This document shows, in pieces, positions 1 through 8,265 of a DNA stretch of 64,000 nt; positions within the stretch are counted from its first letter, which is position 1, and each line of letters opens with the position of its first letter. Made by a program: the position numbers and the translations under genes. Under the pieces are notes generated by a model. The model did no database searches. It was not told where the DNA came from and worked only from the letters and a program-made list of their open reading frames with translations. The stretch covers positions 1-64,000 of the forward strand of contig CAJUMW010000006.1 in NCBI GenBank assembly GCA_910587625.1, written 5' to 3'. This stretch comes from an uncultured Christensenellaceae bacterium. GTDB lineage: Bacteria > Bacillota > Clostridia > Christensenellales > Borkfalkiaceae.

Positions 1-96
1 CTAAATTACTGTTTATCGTACAATCATTATATCACGAAAAATGAAAGAGCGCAACTGATTGAATTTTGCGGGAAATATAAAACATATCTATATCTC

Positions 97-118
97 ACTA
101 GGCTACGAGTAGCCTAGT
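97..118. repeat. Near-perfect 22-bp inverted repeat downstream of rseP
   Basis: Arms ACTAGGCTAC and GTAGCCTAGT are exact reverse complements with GA between them. The element sits 114 bp past the rseP stop. As RNA on the minus strand it would be a hairpin, but no T-run follows, so it is a poor intrinsic terminator. A regulator site or an attachment/insertion scar are alternatives. The AGCCTA core recurs once near 165. The rest of 1-231 shows no gene. Confidence 0.5.
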
Positions 119-231
119 TCGTCCACGAAAAAAAGTACAGAAAAGGCACAGCTTAACGCTAGCCTAAACCTTTTTATTTGCGTTTTATTATATTCCCTAT
201 GGGAATTACGGTAATTACGCGAGGCGTTTAT

Positions 232-1365
232 TTAACATCTGACAAACTGTAAAACGTCGACGAGAATAGCAAAGCCTATAATCAGGAAAAATCCCACGGC
301 GTGAATTATTGCCTCTATCTTTCGCGGTACGGGCTTTCTGAAAATCCACTCTATCAAACAGAAAATAACCTTACTTCCGTCGAGCGCGGGTATCGGCAAC
401 AAGTTGAATACGGCAAGGTTTACGCCTATATACGCCGCTATTTCAAAGAAACTTTGCGCGCTTTGCGCGGCTATCTGCGAAGTGAGCTTTATCGTCGTTA
501 CAGGTCCGCCCATTGCAGTCAACGAAAGTTTTCCCGTCAACAGCTCTCCAAGCACCTGAAATATCGTGCCAGCAACCTTGAACGAGTAGACAAATGAATT
601 GCCCAGCGTTTCTAAAAAGGAGTAGCGGTAATTTTCCGCGAAAACGTTCCAATACTCTCCCTCCTCGCGTATGACGGTGCCAAGCCCGACTGCGCGCCAT
701 AACCTGCTTACCTGCGACGAACTTTCAAAGTTGCAATCTTCACGCAGTTTTATTACAGTTTCCACCTCTTCTCCGCCGCGATTGACGAGAAACGTAACTT
801 TTTCTCCCTGCTTTTTTCCGTTTAACGCGTTCATCATATCGGTTACGAGATATACCGTTTTGCCTTCGACCTTTAAAATAAGGTCGCTTTCTTCAAAGCT
901 GTACTCCCGATAAATTGCCGCCTCTTCCTCGGTTTTGAACTCCTGAACTCCGCCTATGCGAAAAACCATTTGCCCGAACGCAAACATTGAAACTATTATT
1001 AGAAGCAACGCAAGCGCATAGTTCATTAAAGGTCCGGAAATAAGCACTATTATCCGCTTCCACGGGGCTTTATTGTTGAACGCGTTTTCGCTCTCTTCTG
1101 CGCCGTCCGTCCCGTCCTCCCCGTCAAACGCGCAAAAACCGCCGAGGGGCAGCGCGCGTATCGAAAAAATTTCACCCGTCTTTTTCGACGTGCGCTTAAA
1201 TAGCTTAGGCCCGAAACCTATTGCAAACTCGTTTATTTTAAATTTAAGAATTTTACCGGCAATATAATGACCAAACTCGTGTATGGTTATCATTGCAAGC
1301 AGAATGAGAATTGCAAGAAGGACAGAGCCCACTGTTGCAAGTACGGAAGTTGCTGAAAGTATCAT
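232..1365 (-). CDS. rseP: RseP-type site-2 zinc metalloprotease (M50)
   Basis: Intramembrane protease of the S2P family, which cleaves membrane-spanning substrates such as anti-sigma factors and remnant signal peptides. The 377-aa protein has the catalytic HEFGH motif at residues 29-33 in the first membrane helix, a central PDZ-like region (about 130-220), and the second metal motif LDG at about 328-330 in the C-terminal membrane part. Length is normal for Firmicutes. It is the last gene of pyrH-frr-uppS-cdsA-dxr-rseP, 8 bp after dxr, an order typical of Firmicutes. The usual downstream ispG is not within the 231 bp left in the window. Confidence 0.93.
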   Translation of the reverse strand: MILSATSVLATVGSVLLAILILLAMITIHEFGHYIAGKILKFKINEFAIGFGPKLFKRTSKKTGEIFSIRALPLGGFCAFDGEDGTDGAEESENAFNNKAPWKRIIVLISGPLMNYALALLLIIVSMFAFGQMVFRIGGVQEFKTEEEAAIYREYSFEESDLILKVEGKTVYLVTDMMNALNGKKQGEKVTFLVNRGGEEVETVIKLREDCNFESSSQVSRLWRAVGLGTVIREEGEYWNVFAENYRYSFLETLGNSFVYSFKVAGTIFQVLGELLTGKLSLTAMGGPVTTIKLTSQIAAQSAQSFFEIAAYIGVNLAVFNLLPIPALDGSKVIFCLIEWIFRKPVPRKIEAIIHAVGFFLIIGFAILVDVLQFVRC

Positions 1366-1373
1366 TAAGTCCT

Positions 1374-2477
1374 TTAATTTATTAGTTTATTGACGACGTA
1401 CCGCGCTTTATCTCGCGCCGCAGAGTCAATCTGTTCAAGCTGAACATAGCTTGCTATCTCCTCGCGCGCAAAGCTTGAAACGCTTTCCGCCACCACTGAA
1501 TGTATTTGGGTAAATTTTATTTTATTGTCTAAAAAAGCTTCGACAGCCACCTCGTCCGCCGCGTTTAAGACGCAGGGCATAGTGCCGCCGCTCTTGCCGC
1601 AATCGAGCGCAAGTTTTAAAAGAGGATAGTCCGCGGCGTTTATAGGCAAAAATTCAAGCGAAAAAGCACGGGCAAAATCAAGTTTTTTAACGCCCGTACT
1701 CTGGCGCTCGGGATAGCTTAAAGCAAGCTGAATGGGAACAAGCATACTCGGCGTGCCGAGCTGAGCCATTACCGCGCCGTCGCAAAATTCAACGAGGGAA
1801 TGCACCACGCTGTCCGGCTGAATTACCGTCTGAATTTTGGAATAGGGCGCGTTGTACAGCTCGTGAGCCTCGATTACCTCGTAGCCCTTGTTCATAAGCG
1901 TAGCGCTGTCGATAGTAATTTTTTTGCCCATTTGCCAGGTAGGATGATTTAACGCCTGTTGCGGCGTAACTTGTTCAAGCATTTGGGGAGTATAGCCCCT
2001 GAACGCGCCGCCGCTTGCCGTAATAATAAGCCTTTCGAACTGCGCGCTGCGGTCATAACCGAGGCACTGCCAGATTGCAGAATGCTCACTGTCGACGGGA
2101 ATAATTTCAACGCCGCGTTTTTTTGCAAGCTCGGTTACAAGCTTACCTCCGCAGACAAGCGTTTCCTTATTTGCAAGCGCGAGCGCTTTACCGCAATCAA
2201 TTGCGCATAGGCTGTATTCAAGCCCAGAAAAGCCGCCTGCGGCGTTGAAAACAACGTCCGCGTCGCACTGAGCGACAATTTCAACCGCCTTTGATTTATC
2301 CTCGCAAGCCGCCGCCCAAAGTTTGGGAGCAAACTCTGCGATTTGGCATTTGAACTCGGCAGAAAGCCTGTTTGCAATAAGCGCGACTATTTTGTACTGC
2401 GAAGAATGGCTTCGCACAACGTCGAGAACCTGTCTTCCTATCGACCCCGTCGAACCTATCAGAGCAATCTTTTTCAT
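1374..2477 (-). CDS. dxr: 1-deoxy-D-xylulose 5-phosphate reductoisomerase
   Basis: Catalyses the NADPH-dependent conversion of DXP to MEP, the committed step of the non-mevalonate isoprenoid pathway in the cytosol. The 367-aa protein begins with the nucleotide-binding GSTGSIG (residues 8-14) and has DSEHSA near 130, where the metal and substrate are bound, and the flexible active-site segment around residues 185-200. Length is slightly shorter than the usual 380-400. It lies between cdsA and rseP and supplies precursors for the undecaprenyl chain made by uppS in the same operon. Confidence 0.94.
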   Translation of the reverse strand: MKKIALIGSTGSIGRQVLDVVRSHSSQYKIVALIANRLSAEFKCQIAEFAPKLWAAACEDKSKAVEIVAQCDADVVFNAAGGFSGLEYSLCAIDCGKALALANKETLVCGGKLVTELAKKRGVEIIPVDSEHSAIWQCLGYDRSAQFERLIITASGGAFRGYTPQMLEQVTPQQALNHPTWQMGKKITIDSATLMNKGYEVIEAHELYNAPYSKIQTVIQPDSVVHSLVEFCDGAVMAQLGTPSMLVPIQLALSYPERQSTGVKKLDFARAFSLEFLPINAADYPLLKLALDCGKSGGTMPCVLNAADEVAVEAFLDNKIKFTQIHSVVAESVSSFAREEIASYVQLEQIDSAARDKARYVVNKLIN

Positions 2478-2560
2478 AACTATTATACCCGAAAATTTTT
2501 ATTTAATGACAAAATGCCGCTTCCGCGGCATTAATATATTTTATATTTAATTAAAAACAA

Positions 2561-3553
2561 TTAAATTATCGTTCCGAAGCTCAATAAAATTACTACTCCG
2601 CAGAACAGCGTGCTGTCAAACCTGTCCAAAATTCCGCCGTGACCGGGCAAGAGCGTGCCCATATCCTTAATTTTGCACTCGCGCTTTACCGCACTTTCAA
2701 ATAAATCGCCTATTTGGCAAACTACCGACGAGCAAAGTCCGACGAGAATGAACGATAAAAGCGGACTGAAATTAGTGCTGCGCGTGACAAGAGTTGTAGC
2801 GTCCATATACGCGCCGAGATAGAATATGACGTAATAGCACATAAGTCCGCCGAGCAGACCGCCTATCAAGCCGCCGATACTGCCAATTACCGTTTTGTTG
2901 GGGGAAAGCTTGGGTGCGAGCTTAAAGGGAATATATTTTTTCAACAGCGAACCGACTACGTATGCGCCCGTATCCGTCAGAACGGGACATATAGAAAGCA
3001 CGAGTATTGCCGCCATTGAATTTACCGTTAAATGGTTGTTTGCGGCAAGTATTGTTGAAAACACTCCGCAATAAAGCATACAGAACACGCAGTATATCGT
3101 GCCCTTGACCGTGCTTTGCTCGGGATCGAAAACCGAAGTTGCCGCAAGAAATAGCATATACACTATAAATGCGCAGGCAACCGCGAGCATACCCGAACCT
3201 TGGGTTTGGGGAATCATTTCCATTATGACGTATAGCGGAACGGTAACCGCGCAAAACGCTATTGTAAACGAGCGCTGCGGCGTTGAAAAACGGAACGCGC
3301 CTCCGTTCGTTTTCTCGATAGCGCGCATAAATTCATACGCGCCGATGACCGAAATAGCCAAAAAAACCGCGTCAAAGCCCAGCGCGCCCCAACCGCCTGC
3401 AACGTTGCCCCAGGGCGTAGCCCACTTTAATGCGCAAAGCGCAAGCCACACCACAACGTATACTACCGAGGTTATTGTTCTTTTCTGAAACGAAGTCAAG
3501 CTACGTTTTTGCGTCTGTTGTTCATTTTTTACTGTCTGTTCCAAAATTAGCAC
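2561..3553 (-). CDS. cdsA: Phosphatidate cytidylyltransferase
   Basis: Integral membrane enzyme that makes CDP-diacylglycerol from phosphatidate and CTP for phospholipid synthesis. The 330-aa protein is strongly hydrophobic with about eight membrane segments. It carries the CdsA signature near the C-terminus: SAVKR, then KD, then PGHGG followed by DRFDS. An N-terminal stretch of about 25 polar residues precedes the first helix; a start a few codons later is possible. It is 8 bp after uppS. Its product feeds the cardiolipin synthase encoded at 19070. Confidence 0.92.
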   Translation of the reverse strand: MLILEQTVKNEQQTQKRSLTSFQKRTITSVVYVVVWLALCALKWATPWGNVAGGWGALGFDAVFLAISVIGAYEFMRAIEKTNGGAFRFSTPQRSFTIAFCAVTVPLYVIMEMIPQTQGSGMLAVACAFIVYMLFLAATSVFDPEQSTVKGTIYCVFCMLYCGVFSTILAANNHLTVNSMAAILVLSICPVLTDTGAYVVGSLLKKYIPFKLAPKLSPNKTVIGSIGGLIGGLLGGLMCYYVIFYLGAYMDATTLVTRSTNFSPLLSFILVGLCSSVVCQIGDLFESAVKRECKIKDMGTLLPGHGGILDRFDSTLFCGVVILLSFGTII

Positions 3554-3561
3554 CTTTAAAA

Positions 3562-4248
3562 TTAAATATTTCCAAAACGTCTTTCACGCTTTGAATATTC
3601 TTCCAAAGCCTTTAAAAATTGCCGCTTATTGAAGTCGGGGAAATAGACGTTTGTAAAATACAGTTCGGCGTATGCCGCCTGATATACAAGAAAATTCGAC
3701 AGCCGCTTTTCTCCGCCCGTCCGTATTATAAGGTCGGGGTCGGGTATGTCGGCAGTATAAAGATAGTTCGCAAACTGCTCTTCGTCAATAGCTTTACCGC
3801 CCTCAACGGCGCGGTTTACGGCTCTTAATATTTCACTGCGCGAACCGTAGTTTATAGCGAAAACCAAAGTAAACTCAGCGCTTTCGGGCATTGATTTTTG
3901 ACTTTCTTCCAAGGTCTTTCGTATATCCTCGGGAAGAATAGACAAATCGCCTATTATCCTTATTTTTGCGCCGCGCGCATAAAGCTTTTTGACGTTTTCG
4001 GTAAAATATTTTCGGATAAGCTCAAAAAGCGCTTCAATCTCTTCCTTGGGTCTTTTAAAGTTTTCCGTGGAGAGAACATAGACGGTAAGATATTTTACAC
4101 CGCAGTCCTGTGCGCACTCGGCAAGCTTTATCATCGCGTCCATACCCGCTTTATGCCCGAACGAACGGGGCATAAGTCGCTTATTAGCCCATCTTCCGTT
4201 TCCGTCCATTATTACCGCAACGTGGCGCGGAATATTCAGGCTGGGCAT
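3562..4248 (-). CDS. uppS: Undecaprenyl diphosphate synthase (cis-prenyltransferase)
   Basis: Condenses isopentenyl diphosphate onto farnesyl diphosphate to give the C55 lipid carrier for cell wall synthesis. The 228-aa protein has the catalytic motif MDGNGRWA (Asp15), and a C-terminal RLSNF and AELYFT region that matches the family substrate-binding segment. The common SGE before RLSNF reads GGE here. Its start codon overlaps the frr stop by one base (TAATG), implying translational coupling. Confidence 0.94.
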   Translation of the reverse strand: MPSLNIPRHVAVIMDGNGRWANKRLMPRSFGHKAGMDAMIKLAECAQDCGVKYLTVYVLSTENFKRPKEEIEALFELIRKYFTENVKKLYARGAKIRIIGDLSILPEDIRKTLEESQKSMPESAEFTLVFAINYGSRSEILRAVNRAVEGGKAIDEEQFANYLYTADIPDPDLIIRTGGEKRLSNFLVYQAAYAELYFTNVYFPDFNKRQFLKALEEYSKRERRFGNI

Positions 4249-4820
4249 TAAACGGTCATTATCTCCTTATCCTTGGCTGCAACCGCGCTTTCTATTTTTA
4301 AAATAGCGTCGGCTACCGCTTTTTCAACGTCCTTTTCGCAAGCGGCGTACTCGTCTTCGGAAAGAACCTTGTCGGTTTTGAGTTTTTTAAGCGATTCCAA
4401 AGCGTCGCGGCGGATATTGCGCTCGGCAACCTTTGCGTCCTCACCCATCTTTTTTATCTGTTTTGAAAGCTCGCGCCTTCTCTCCTCGGTAAGCTGAGGG
4501 AAAGCAAGACGGATAACCTTGCCGTCGTTAGTGGGAGTTATACCTATATTCGACTGCTGCAACGCCTTTTCGATACCTTTGAGAAGCGATACGTCCCAGG
4601 GGGAAATAACGAGGCATCTGCCCTCCTGCACGGAAATATTAGACGTCTGGGGAATGGGCGTAGGCGCACCGTAATAGTCCACCATTACCTTATCGAGGAT
4701 ATGGGGGTTTGCCCTGCCGGCACGGACAGCCGCGTACTCTTCCTTTAAAACGTCCAAAGTTTTTGTAAGTTTGTCGTCGAGAACCAATAAAATTTCTTCG
4801 ACCTGCTCGTTGTCTATCAT
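4248..4820 (-). CDS. frr: Ribosome recycling factor
   Basis: Splits post-termination ribosomes together with EF-G and a release factor. The 190-aa protein shows the family hallmarks: RAGRANPHILD near residues 34-44, the PIPQTSNISV hinge, and a long C-terminal helix starting at LTEERRREL. Length is typical (about 185). It lies 15 bp after pyrH, the standard Firmicutes order. A good Shine-Dalgarno (GGGAG) precedes the start. Confidence 0.96.
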   Translation of the reverse strand: MIDNEQVEEILLVLDDKLTKTLDVLKEEYAAVRAGRANPHILDKVMVDYYGAPTPIPQTSNISVQEGRCLVISPWDVSLLKGIEKALQQSNIGITPTNDGKVIRLAFPQLTEERRRELSKQIKKMGEDAKVAERNIRRDALESLKKLKTDKVLSEDEYAACEKDVEKAVADAILKIESAVAAKDKEIMTV

Positions 4821-4835
4821 AGTTTTACTCCCTTT

Positions 4836-5546
4836 TTATTTGTTGTCGATTACCGTACCGCAATGCTTGCCGCAGACGGCGTTGACAATCGAGTTTTTCT
4901 CGTCAAGCCCGAAAGCAATGACGGGAATATCGTTTTCCATACACATAGTCGCTGCGGTTGTATCCATCGCTTTAATGTTTTCTTTAATAACGTCAATATA
5001 TTTGATGTGGTCGTATTTCTTTGCCGCAGGGTTAAGTTTGGGGTCGGAATCGTAAATTCCGTCGATATTCTTTGCCATAAGCAAAACGTCTGCTTGAATT
5101 TCGCAGGCGCGTTGTGCCGCCGCCGTATCTGTCGAGCAATAGGGATTGCCCGTGCCGCAGGCAAGAATTACCACCCTGCCCTTTTCAAAGTGGTGCAAAG
5201 TTTTGCGAAGAATATAAGGCTCGGCAAGACTTGTCATAATAAGCGCCGTCTGAACGCGCGTCTGAATACCTCGGCGCTCCAACGCGTCCATCATTGCAAG
5301 CGAGTTCATAACCGTTGCAAGCATACCCATATGGTCGGCGGTGGTGCGCTCCATTTGTTTGCCCTGTCTGCCGCGCCAGAAATTTCCGCCGCCTATGACA
5401 AGAGCTATTTCGACTCCCAAATTATGAATTTCGGCAATTTGCTCTACAACTCCAGAAATTACGTTTTCGTCGATGCCGGTCCCCTGCGCTCCGGCAAGTG
5501 CTTCGCCCGAAAGCTTTATCAGTACCCTTTTATATTTAGGCAACAT
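4836..5546 (-). CDS. pyrH: UMP kinase
   Basis: Phosphorylates UMP to UDP in pyrimidine nucleotide synthesis; a hexameric cytosolic amino acid kinase-fold enzyme. The 236-aa protein shows KLSGEALAG at the N-terminus, GGGNFWRG near 52, and GTGNPYCSTDTAA near 130, all characteristic of bacterial PyrH. It is the first gene of the six-gene operon, with an AAGGAG ribosome site and its own promoter at 5575-5603. In many Firmicutes it directly follows tsf; here a hypothetical gene intervenes. Confidence 0.96.
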   Translation of the reverse strand: MLPKYKRVLIKLSGEALAGAQGTGIDENVISGVVEQIAEIHNLGVEIALVIGGGNFWRGRQGKQMERTTADHMGMLATVMNSLAMMDALERRGIQTRVQTALIMTSLAEPYILRKTLHHFEKGRVVILACGTGNPYCSTDTAAAQRACEIQADVLLMAKNIDGIYDSDPKLNPAAKKYDHIKYIDVIKENIKAMDTTAATMCMENDIPVIAFGLDEKNSIVNAVCGKHCGTVIDNK

Positions 5547-5574
5547 AAAATGCTCCTTATATCATACTCAATTA

Positions 5575-5603
5575 ATTTTAACAGATATCGCAACAAAATG
5601 CAA
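5575..5603 (-). promoter_or_regulatory. SigA-type promoter of the pyrH operon
   Basis: On the minus strand: -35 TTGCAT, 17-bp spacer, -10 TAAAAT, about 30 nt upstream of the pyrH start and its AAGGAG site. It makes the pyrH-frr-uppS-cdsA-dxr-rseP operon independent of rpsB-tsf. Confidence 0.65.
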
Positions 5604-5633
5604 CCTTATTGACAAATATTCCCATAAAATTAT

Positions 5634-5662
5634 GCCCCGTATAAACAAAGTTTACACGGGGC
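5634..5662 (-). terminator. Hairpin terminator after the 152-aa hypothetical gene
   Basis: GCCCCGT pairs with ACGGGGC and extends with a TAAAC/GTTTA inner helix; an AT-rich run (ATAATTTTA) follows on the minus strand. It sits 14 bp past the gene at 5676 and upstream of the pyrH promoter. Confidence 0.65.
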
Positions 5663-5675
5663 AACAATACTCTTA

Positions 5676-6134
5676 TTATTCTGCTTTAATCATATATTTA
5701 AAAATGGGCTGAAACAGCTTTTTTGTGTCGTCGCTCAAAATTCTATGCAACGCGCCGCGGATGTTATCCTCGTATGTATCGTTGTTTACGGTATCCACTT
5801 CATAGTCGAAATTGATGCTATCCTCGTCAAAATACGCCTTCCAGCCTGCGCTCGCTTTGTTGAACGCGTTCAAAGCGTCGTAAAGCTCCTGTGTGGGCGC
5901 TGTTAAAGGGCTGTCAAAGTCGATTGCAAATGACATATAGCCCGAATTAAAACAGCAGACGCCGAGATAGAGCACCTCGTAATCAAAAATAGTAACGTCG
6001 CTTGCACAAATCTGTATACCGTTGCCGTTTATTTTGGAATCAACGTTGCTCAAATTCAAATCTTTCTTGAAAAATTTTTCCGTAATTGCCTTGGCTTTTC
6101 TGATGTTGAGCGTCTTGGGTGAATCGAAAAACAT
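5676..6134 (-). CDS. Hypothetical protein, possibly YbjN-like fold
   Basis: I do not recognise this 152-aa soluble acidic protein. It has no signal peptide or membrane segment. The alternation of strands with an FDSP/AIDFDSPL type middle region and a final helix loosely recalls YbjN/chaperone-like sensory proteins; this is only a weak impression. It is monocistronic, with its own promoter at 6176-6204, an AGGAGAG ribosome site and a terminator, and sits between tsf and pyrH, which are adjacent in many Firmicutes. Confidence 0.75.
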   Translation of the reverse strand: MFFDSPKTLNIRKAKAITEKFFKKDLNLSNVDSKINGNGIQICASDVTIFDYEVLYLGVCCFNSGYMSFAIDFDSPLTAPTQELYDALNAFNKASAGWKAYFDEDSINFDYEVDTVNNDTYEDNIRGALHRILSDDTKKLFQPIFKYMIKAE

Positions 6135-6175
6135 ATCATTCTCTCCTTTTACATATTCAAAATGTTTATATGTTT

Positions 6176-6204
6176 ATTCTACATTATTTTACAAAATTTG
6201 TCAA
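6176..6204 (-). promoter_or_regulatory. SigA-type promoter of the 152-aa hypothetical gene
   Basis: Minus strand: -35 TTGACA, 17-bp spacer, -10 TAGAAT, about 40 nt before the start codon at 6134. Confidence 0.7.
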
Positions 6205-6233
6205 TATTCTATAACCTTTAAATTAAAATTAAA

Positions 6234-6264
6234 CCCGTGTACGGCACACTTTGCCGTACACGGG
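6234..6264 (-). terminator. rpsB-tsf operon terminator
   Basis: Perfect 13-bp stem (CCCGTGTACGGCA and its complement) with a 5-nt loop, followed on the minus strand by TTTAATTTTAATTT. It lies just beyond the tsf stop. Confidence 0.85.
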
Positions 6265-6271
6265 TAATTAA

Positions 6272-7174
6272 TTATTTCTTCATTGCTTCGATTTGTTTTG
6301 CAACTTCGTCCTGCAAGTTCTCGCTCTTCTTTTCAAGCCCTTCACCCATTTCAAAACGGGTAAAACGAACTACCTTGAACTTGTTGCCGATAACCTGCGC
6401 TATCTTTTGGCTGTCGTCCTTTACAAAAGGCTGATCCATAAGACAGATTTCGGAATAGTACTTGCCCATTTTTCCGTCGATAATTTTTTCGAGAATGTTC
6501 TTGGGCTTGTTTGCATTTTTGGGATCGCCCTGCATCTGAACGAGCATAATCTCTTTTTCCTTTGCAAGAAGCTCCTGAGGAACGTCGCTTTCAACAAGGT
6601 ATAAAGGCTTAGCGGCAGCAATCTGCAAAGCTACGTCGTGAAGCGTTTCTTCGTTTCCTGCAACAAAATCGACAGCTTCAACCATAACGCCTACCTTTCC
6701 GCCCATATGGATATAGGTTTCGATTTTACCTGCCGTCTTGTAAATTTCAAAGCGGCGGATGCTGATTTTTTCTCCTATGACAGCCGTCATATTTGTAATG
6801 TAATCCTTTACGGTAACGCCTTCAACCGTGCAAGCGTTAAGCGCTTCAACGTCGGAGGGAAGGTTTTCTGCAACCGTCTTGGCAACGGCGTCGACTATTC
6901 CGTGGAACTTATCTCCGCGAGAAACAAAGTCGCTTTCGCAGTTGATTTCCAAAAGCACGCCAATGCCGTTCTTTTCGTCGACATATGCGCCGACTGCGCC
7001 CTCAGCCGCAATTCTGCCTTCCTTTTTGACAGCCTTTGCAATGCCGCGCTCTCTCAAAAGCTCGCTTGCCTTTTCCATATCTCCGTCGGCGTCTGCAAGC
7101 GCCTTTTTACAATCGAGCATACCTGCCCCGCTTCTTTCGCGAAGCTCCATTACGTCCTTAGCGGTAAATGCCAT
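6272..7174 (-). CDS. tsf: Elongation factor Ts
   Basis: Guanine nucleotide exchange factor that regenerates EF-Tu-GTP. The 300-aa protein begins with the family N-terminal domain (AKDVMELRERSGAGM, then DCKKAL) and has CESDFV near residue 79, a contact region with EF-Tu. Length is the usual Firmicutes size. It is 13 bp after rpsB, an almost universal pairing, and ends at a strong terminator. Confidence 0.96.
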   Translation of the reverse strand: MAFTAKDVMELRERSGAGMLDCKKALADADGDMEKASELLRERGIAKAVKKEGRIAAEGAVGAYVDEKNGIGVLLEINCESDFVSRGDKFHGIVDAVAKTVAENLPSDVEALNACTVEGVTVKDYITNMTAVIGEKISIRRFEIYKTAGKIETYIHMGGKVGVMVEAVDFVAGNEETLHDVALQIAAAKPLYLVESDVPQELLAKEKEIMLVQMQGDPKNANKPKNILEKIIDGKMGKYYSEICLMDQPFVKDDSQKIAQVIGNKFKVVRFTRFEMGEGLEKKSENLQDEVAKQIEAMKK

Positions 7175-7187
7175 AATTATATCCTCC

Positions 7188-8039
7188 TTACTCCGCCTTT
7201 TTCTCGACGGTTTCCGTCTTCTTTCTTCTTACAGTCTTTTTGGGCTGCTCGCTCTCTTCCTCTTTGACTTCTGTCAAAACAGCCTCTTCGGCATTTGCAA
7301 CTACCTCTTCGATAGAAGTGGGTTCAGCCGAGTCGTCCACGGGAAGGACGGGGGTTTCTCCCTGATTAGCTTCGATTACCGCATTTGCGATTACAGACGA
7401 AATGAGCTTGACTGCACGGATTGCGTCGTCGTTGCCGGGAATTACATAGTCGATTTCGTCGGGGTCGCAGTTGGTGTCGGTTATAGCCACGATGGGAATG
7501 TTGAGCTTGCGTGCTTCCGCAACCGCGATATCCTCGTTGTGGGGGTCGACAATGAACATAACTCCGGGAAGCTTGCCCATATCCCTTATTCCGCCGAGGT
7601 TGGTCTGAAGCTTGTCGTATTCTTCTTTGAGTTTAGCTACTTCCTTTTTGGGCAGAAGCTCGAACTCTCCGTTCTGTTCCATTTTTTCGATTTTAACCAT
7701 TCTGTCGATACGGGTGCGAATGGTCTTGAAGTTCGTAAGCGTACCGCCGAGCCAGCGCGAGTTTACATAGTACATACCGCAACGCTCAGCCTCTTCCTTA
7801 ACGGCGTCCTGCGCCTGTTTTTTGGTGCCGACAAAAAGAATGTTTTTGCCATTCTTCACGCTGTCGCAAACGAACTTGTAAGCTTCTTCGATGAGTTCCA
7901 CCGTGAGCTGCAAGTCGATAATGTGAATGTCGTTACGAGCGGCGTAGATGTATTTCGACATTTTGGGGTTCCATTTTCTTGTCTGGTGCCCGAAGTGTAC
8001 GCCCGCTTCGAGCAGTTGTTTCATTGATATAACTGCCAT
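7188..8039 (-). CDS. rpsB: Small ribosomal subunit protein S2
   Basis: Component of the 30S subunit. The 283-aa protein starts with the S2 signature MKQLLEAGVHFGHQTRKWNP and contains the FVGTKKQAQ and NSRWLGGTLTNF segments. The C-terminal ~50 residues are a Glu/Lys-rich tail beyond the conserved core, which ends near residue 230. It is the first gene of rpsB-tsf and is preceded by a leader of about 108 nt that can fold into a nested helix (see 8040-8147). Confidence 0.97.
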   Translation of the reverse strand: MAVISMKQLLEAGVHFGHQTRKWNPKMSKYIYAARNDIHIIDLQLTVELIEEAYKFVCDSVKNGKNILFVGTKKQAQDAVKEEAERCGMYYVNSRWLGGTLTNFKTIRTRIDRMVKIEKMEQNGEFELLPKKEVAKLKEEYDKLQTNLGGIRDMGKLPGVMFIVDPHNEDIAVAEARKLNIPIVAITDTNCDPDEIDYVIPGNDDAIRAVKLISSVIANAVIEANQGETPVLPVDDSAEPTSIEEVVANAEEAVLTEVKEEESEQPKKTVRRKKTETVEKKAE

Positions 8040-8147
8040 TTTAATTCCTCCGTTTTACCTCCCCGAAGGCGCAGCTTACGACGCTTATTGCGGCATTGAA
8101 AGATTTACCGCCACGGAGCGTCCGCCCTTCGAGTGTGAATTTATAGC
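8040..8147 (-). promoter_or_regulatory. Structured 5' leader of rpsB (candidate S2 autoregulatory leader)
   Basis: Three nested complementary pairs are visible: CGAAGG (8064-8069) with CCTTCG (8126-8131), GACGC (8080-8084) with GCGTC (8118-8122), and GCGG (8090-8093) with CCGC (8108-8111). The outer helix ends just upstream of the ribosome site GGAGG. S2 leaders that bind S2 are known in other phyla; assignment here is inference. Confidence 0.5.
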
Positions 8148-8153
8148 GTTGAT

Positions 8154-8182
8154 ATTTTAGCAAAATTTAATTTATTTGTAAA
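8154..8182 (-). promoter_or_regulatory. SigA-type promoter of rpsB-tsf
   Basis: Minus strand: -35 TTTACA, 17-bp spacer, -10 TAAAAT. Predicted transcript start is near 8147, giving a leader of about 108 nt. Confidence 0.75.
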
Positions 8183-8226
8183 GCGGTTTACACCGTTTTT
8201 GAAAAATAATTTAACTACAGCGCAAA

Positions 8227-8250
8227 AAAGCGGCGCAACCGCGCCGCTTT
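8227..8250 (-). terminator. Terminator of the collagen-like/GLUG lipoprotein gene
   Basis: 10-bp stem AAAGCGGCGC with its complement, GGTT-type loop, and a T6 run on the minus strand. It insulates the lipoprotein gene from the rpsB promoter. Confidence 0.85.
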
Positions 8251-8265
8251 AAAATTTGCTTATTA

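Noticed and set aside
6828..8027. Long plus-strand open frame (about 400 codons) opposite rpsB and tsf
   Set aside because: It is antisense to two certain ribosomal-factor genes, has no ribosome site, and its protein is Phe/Ser-rich noise typical of a shadow frame.
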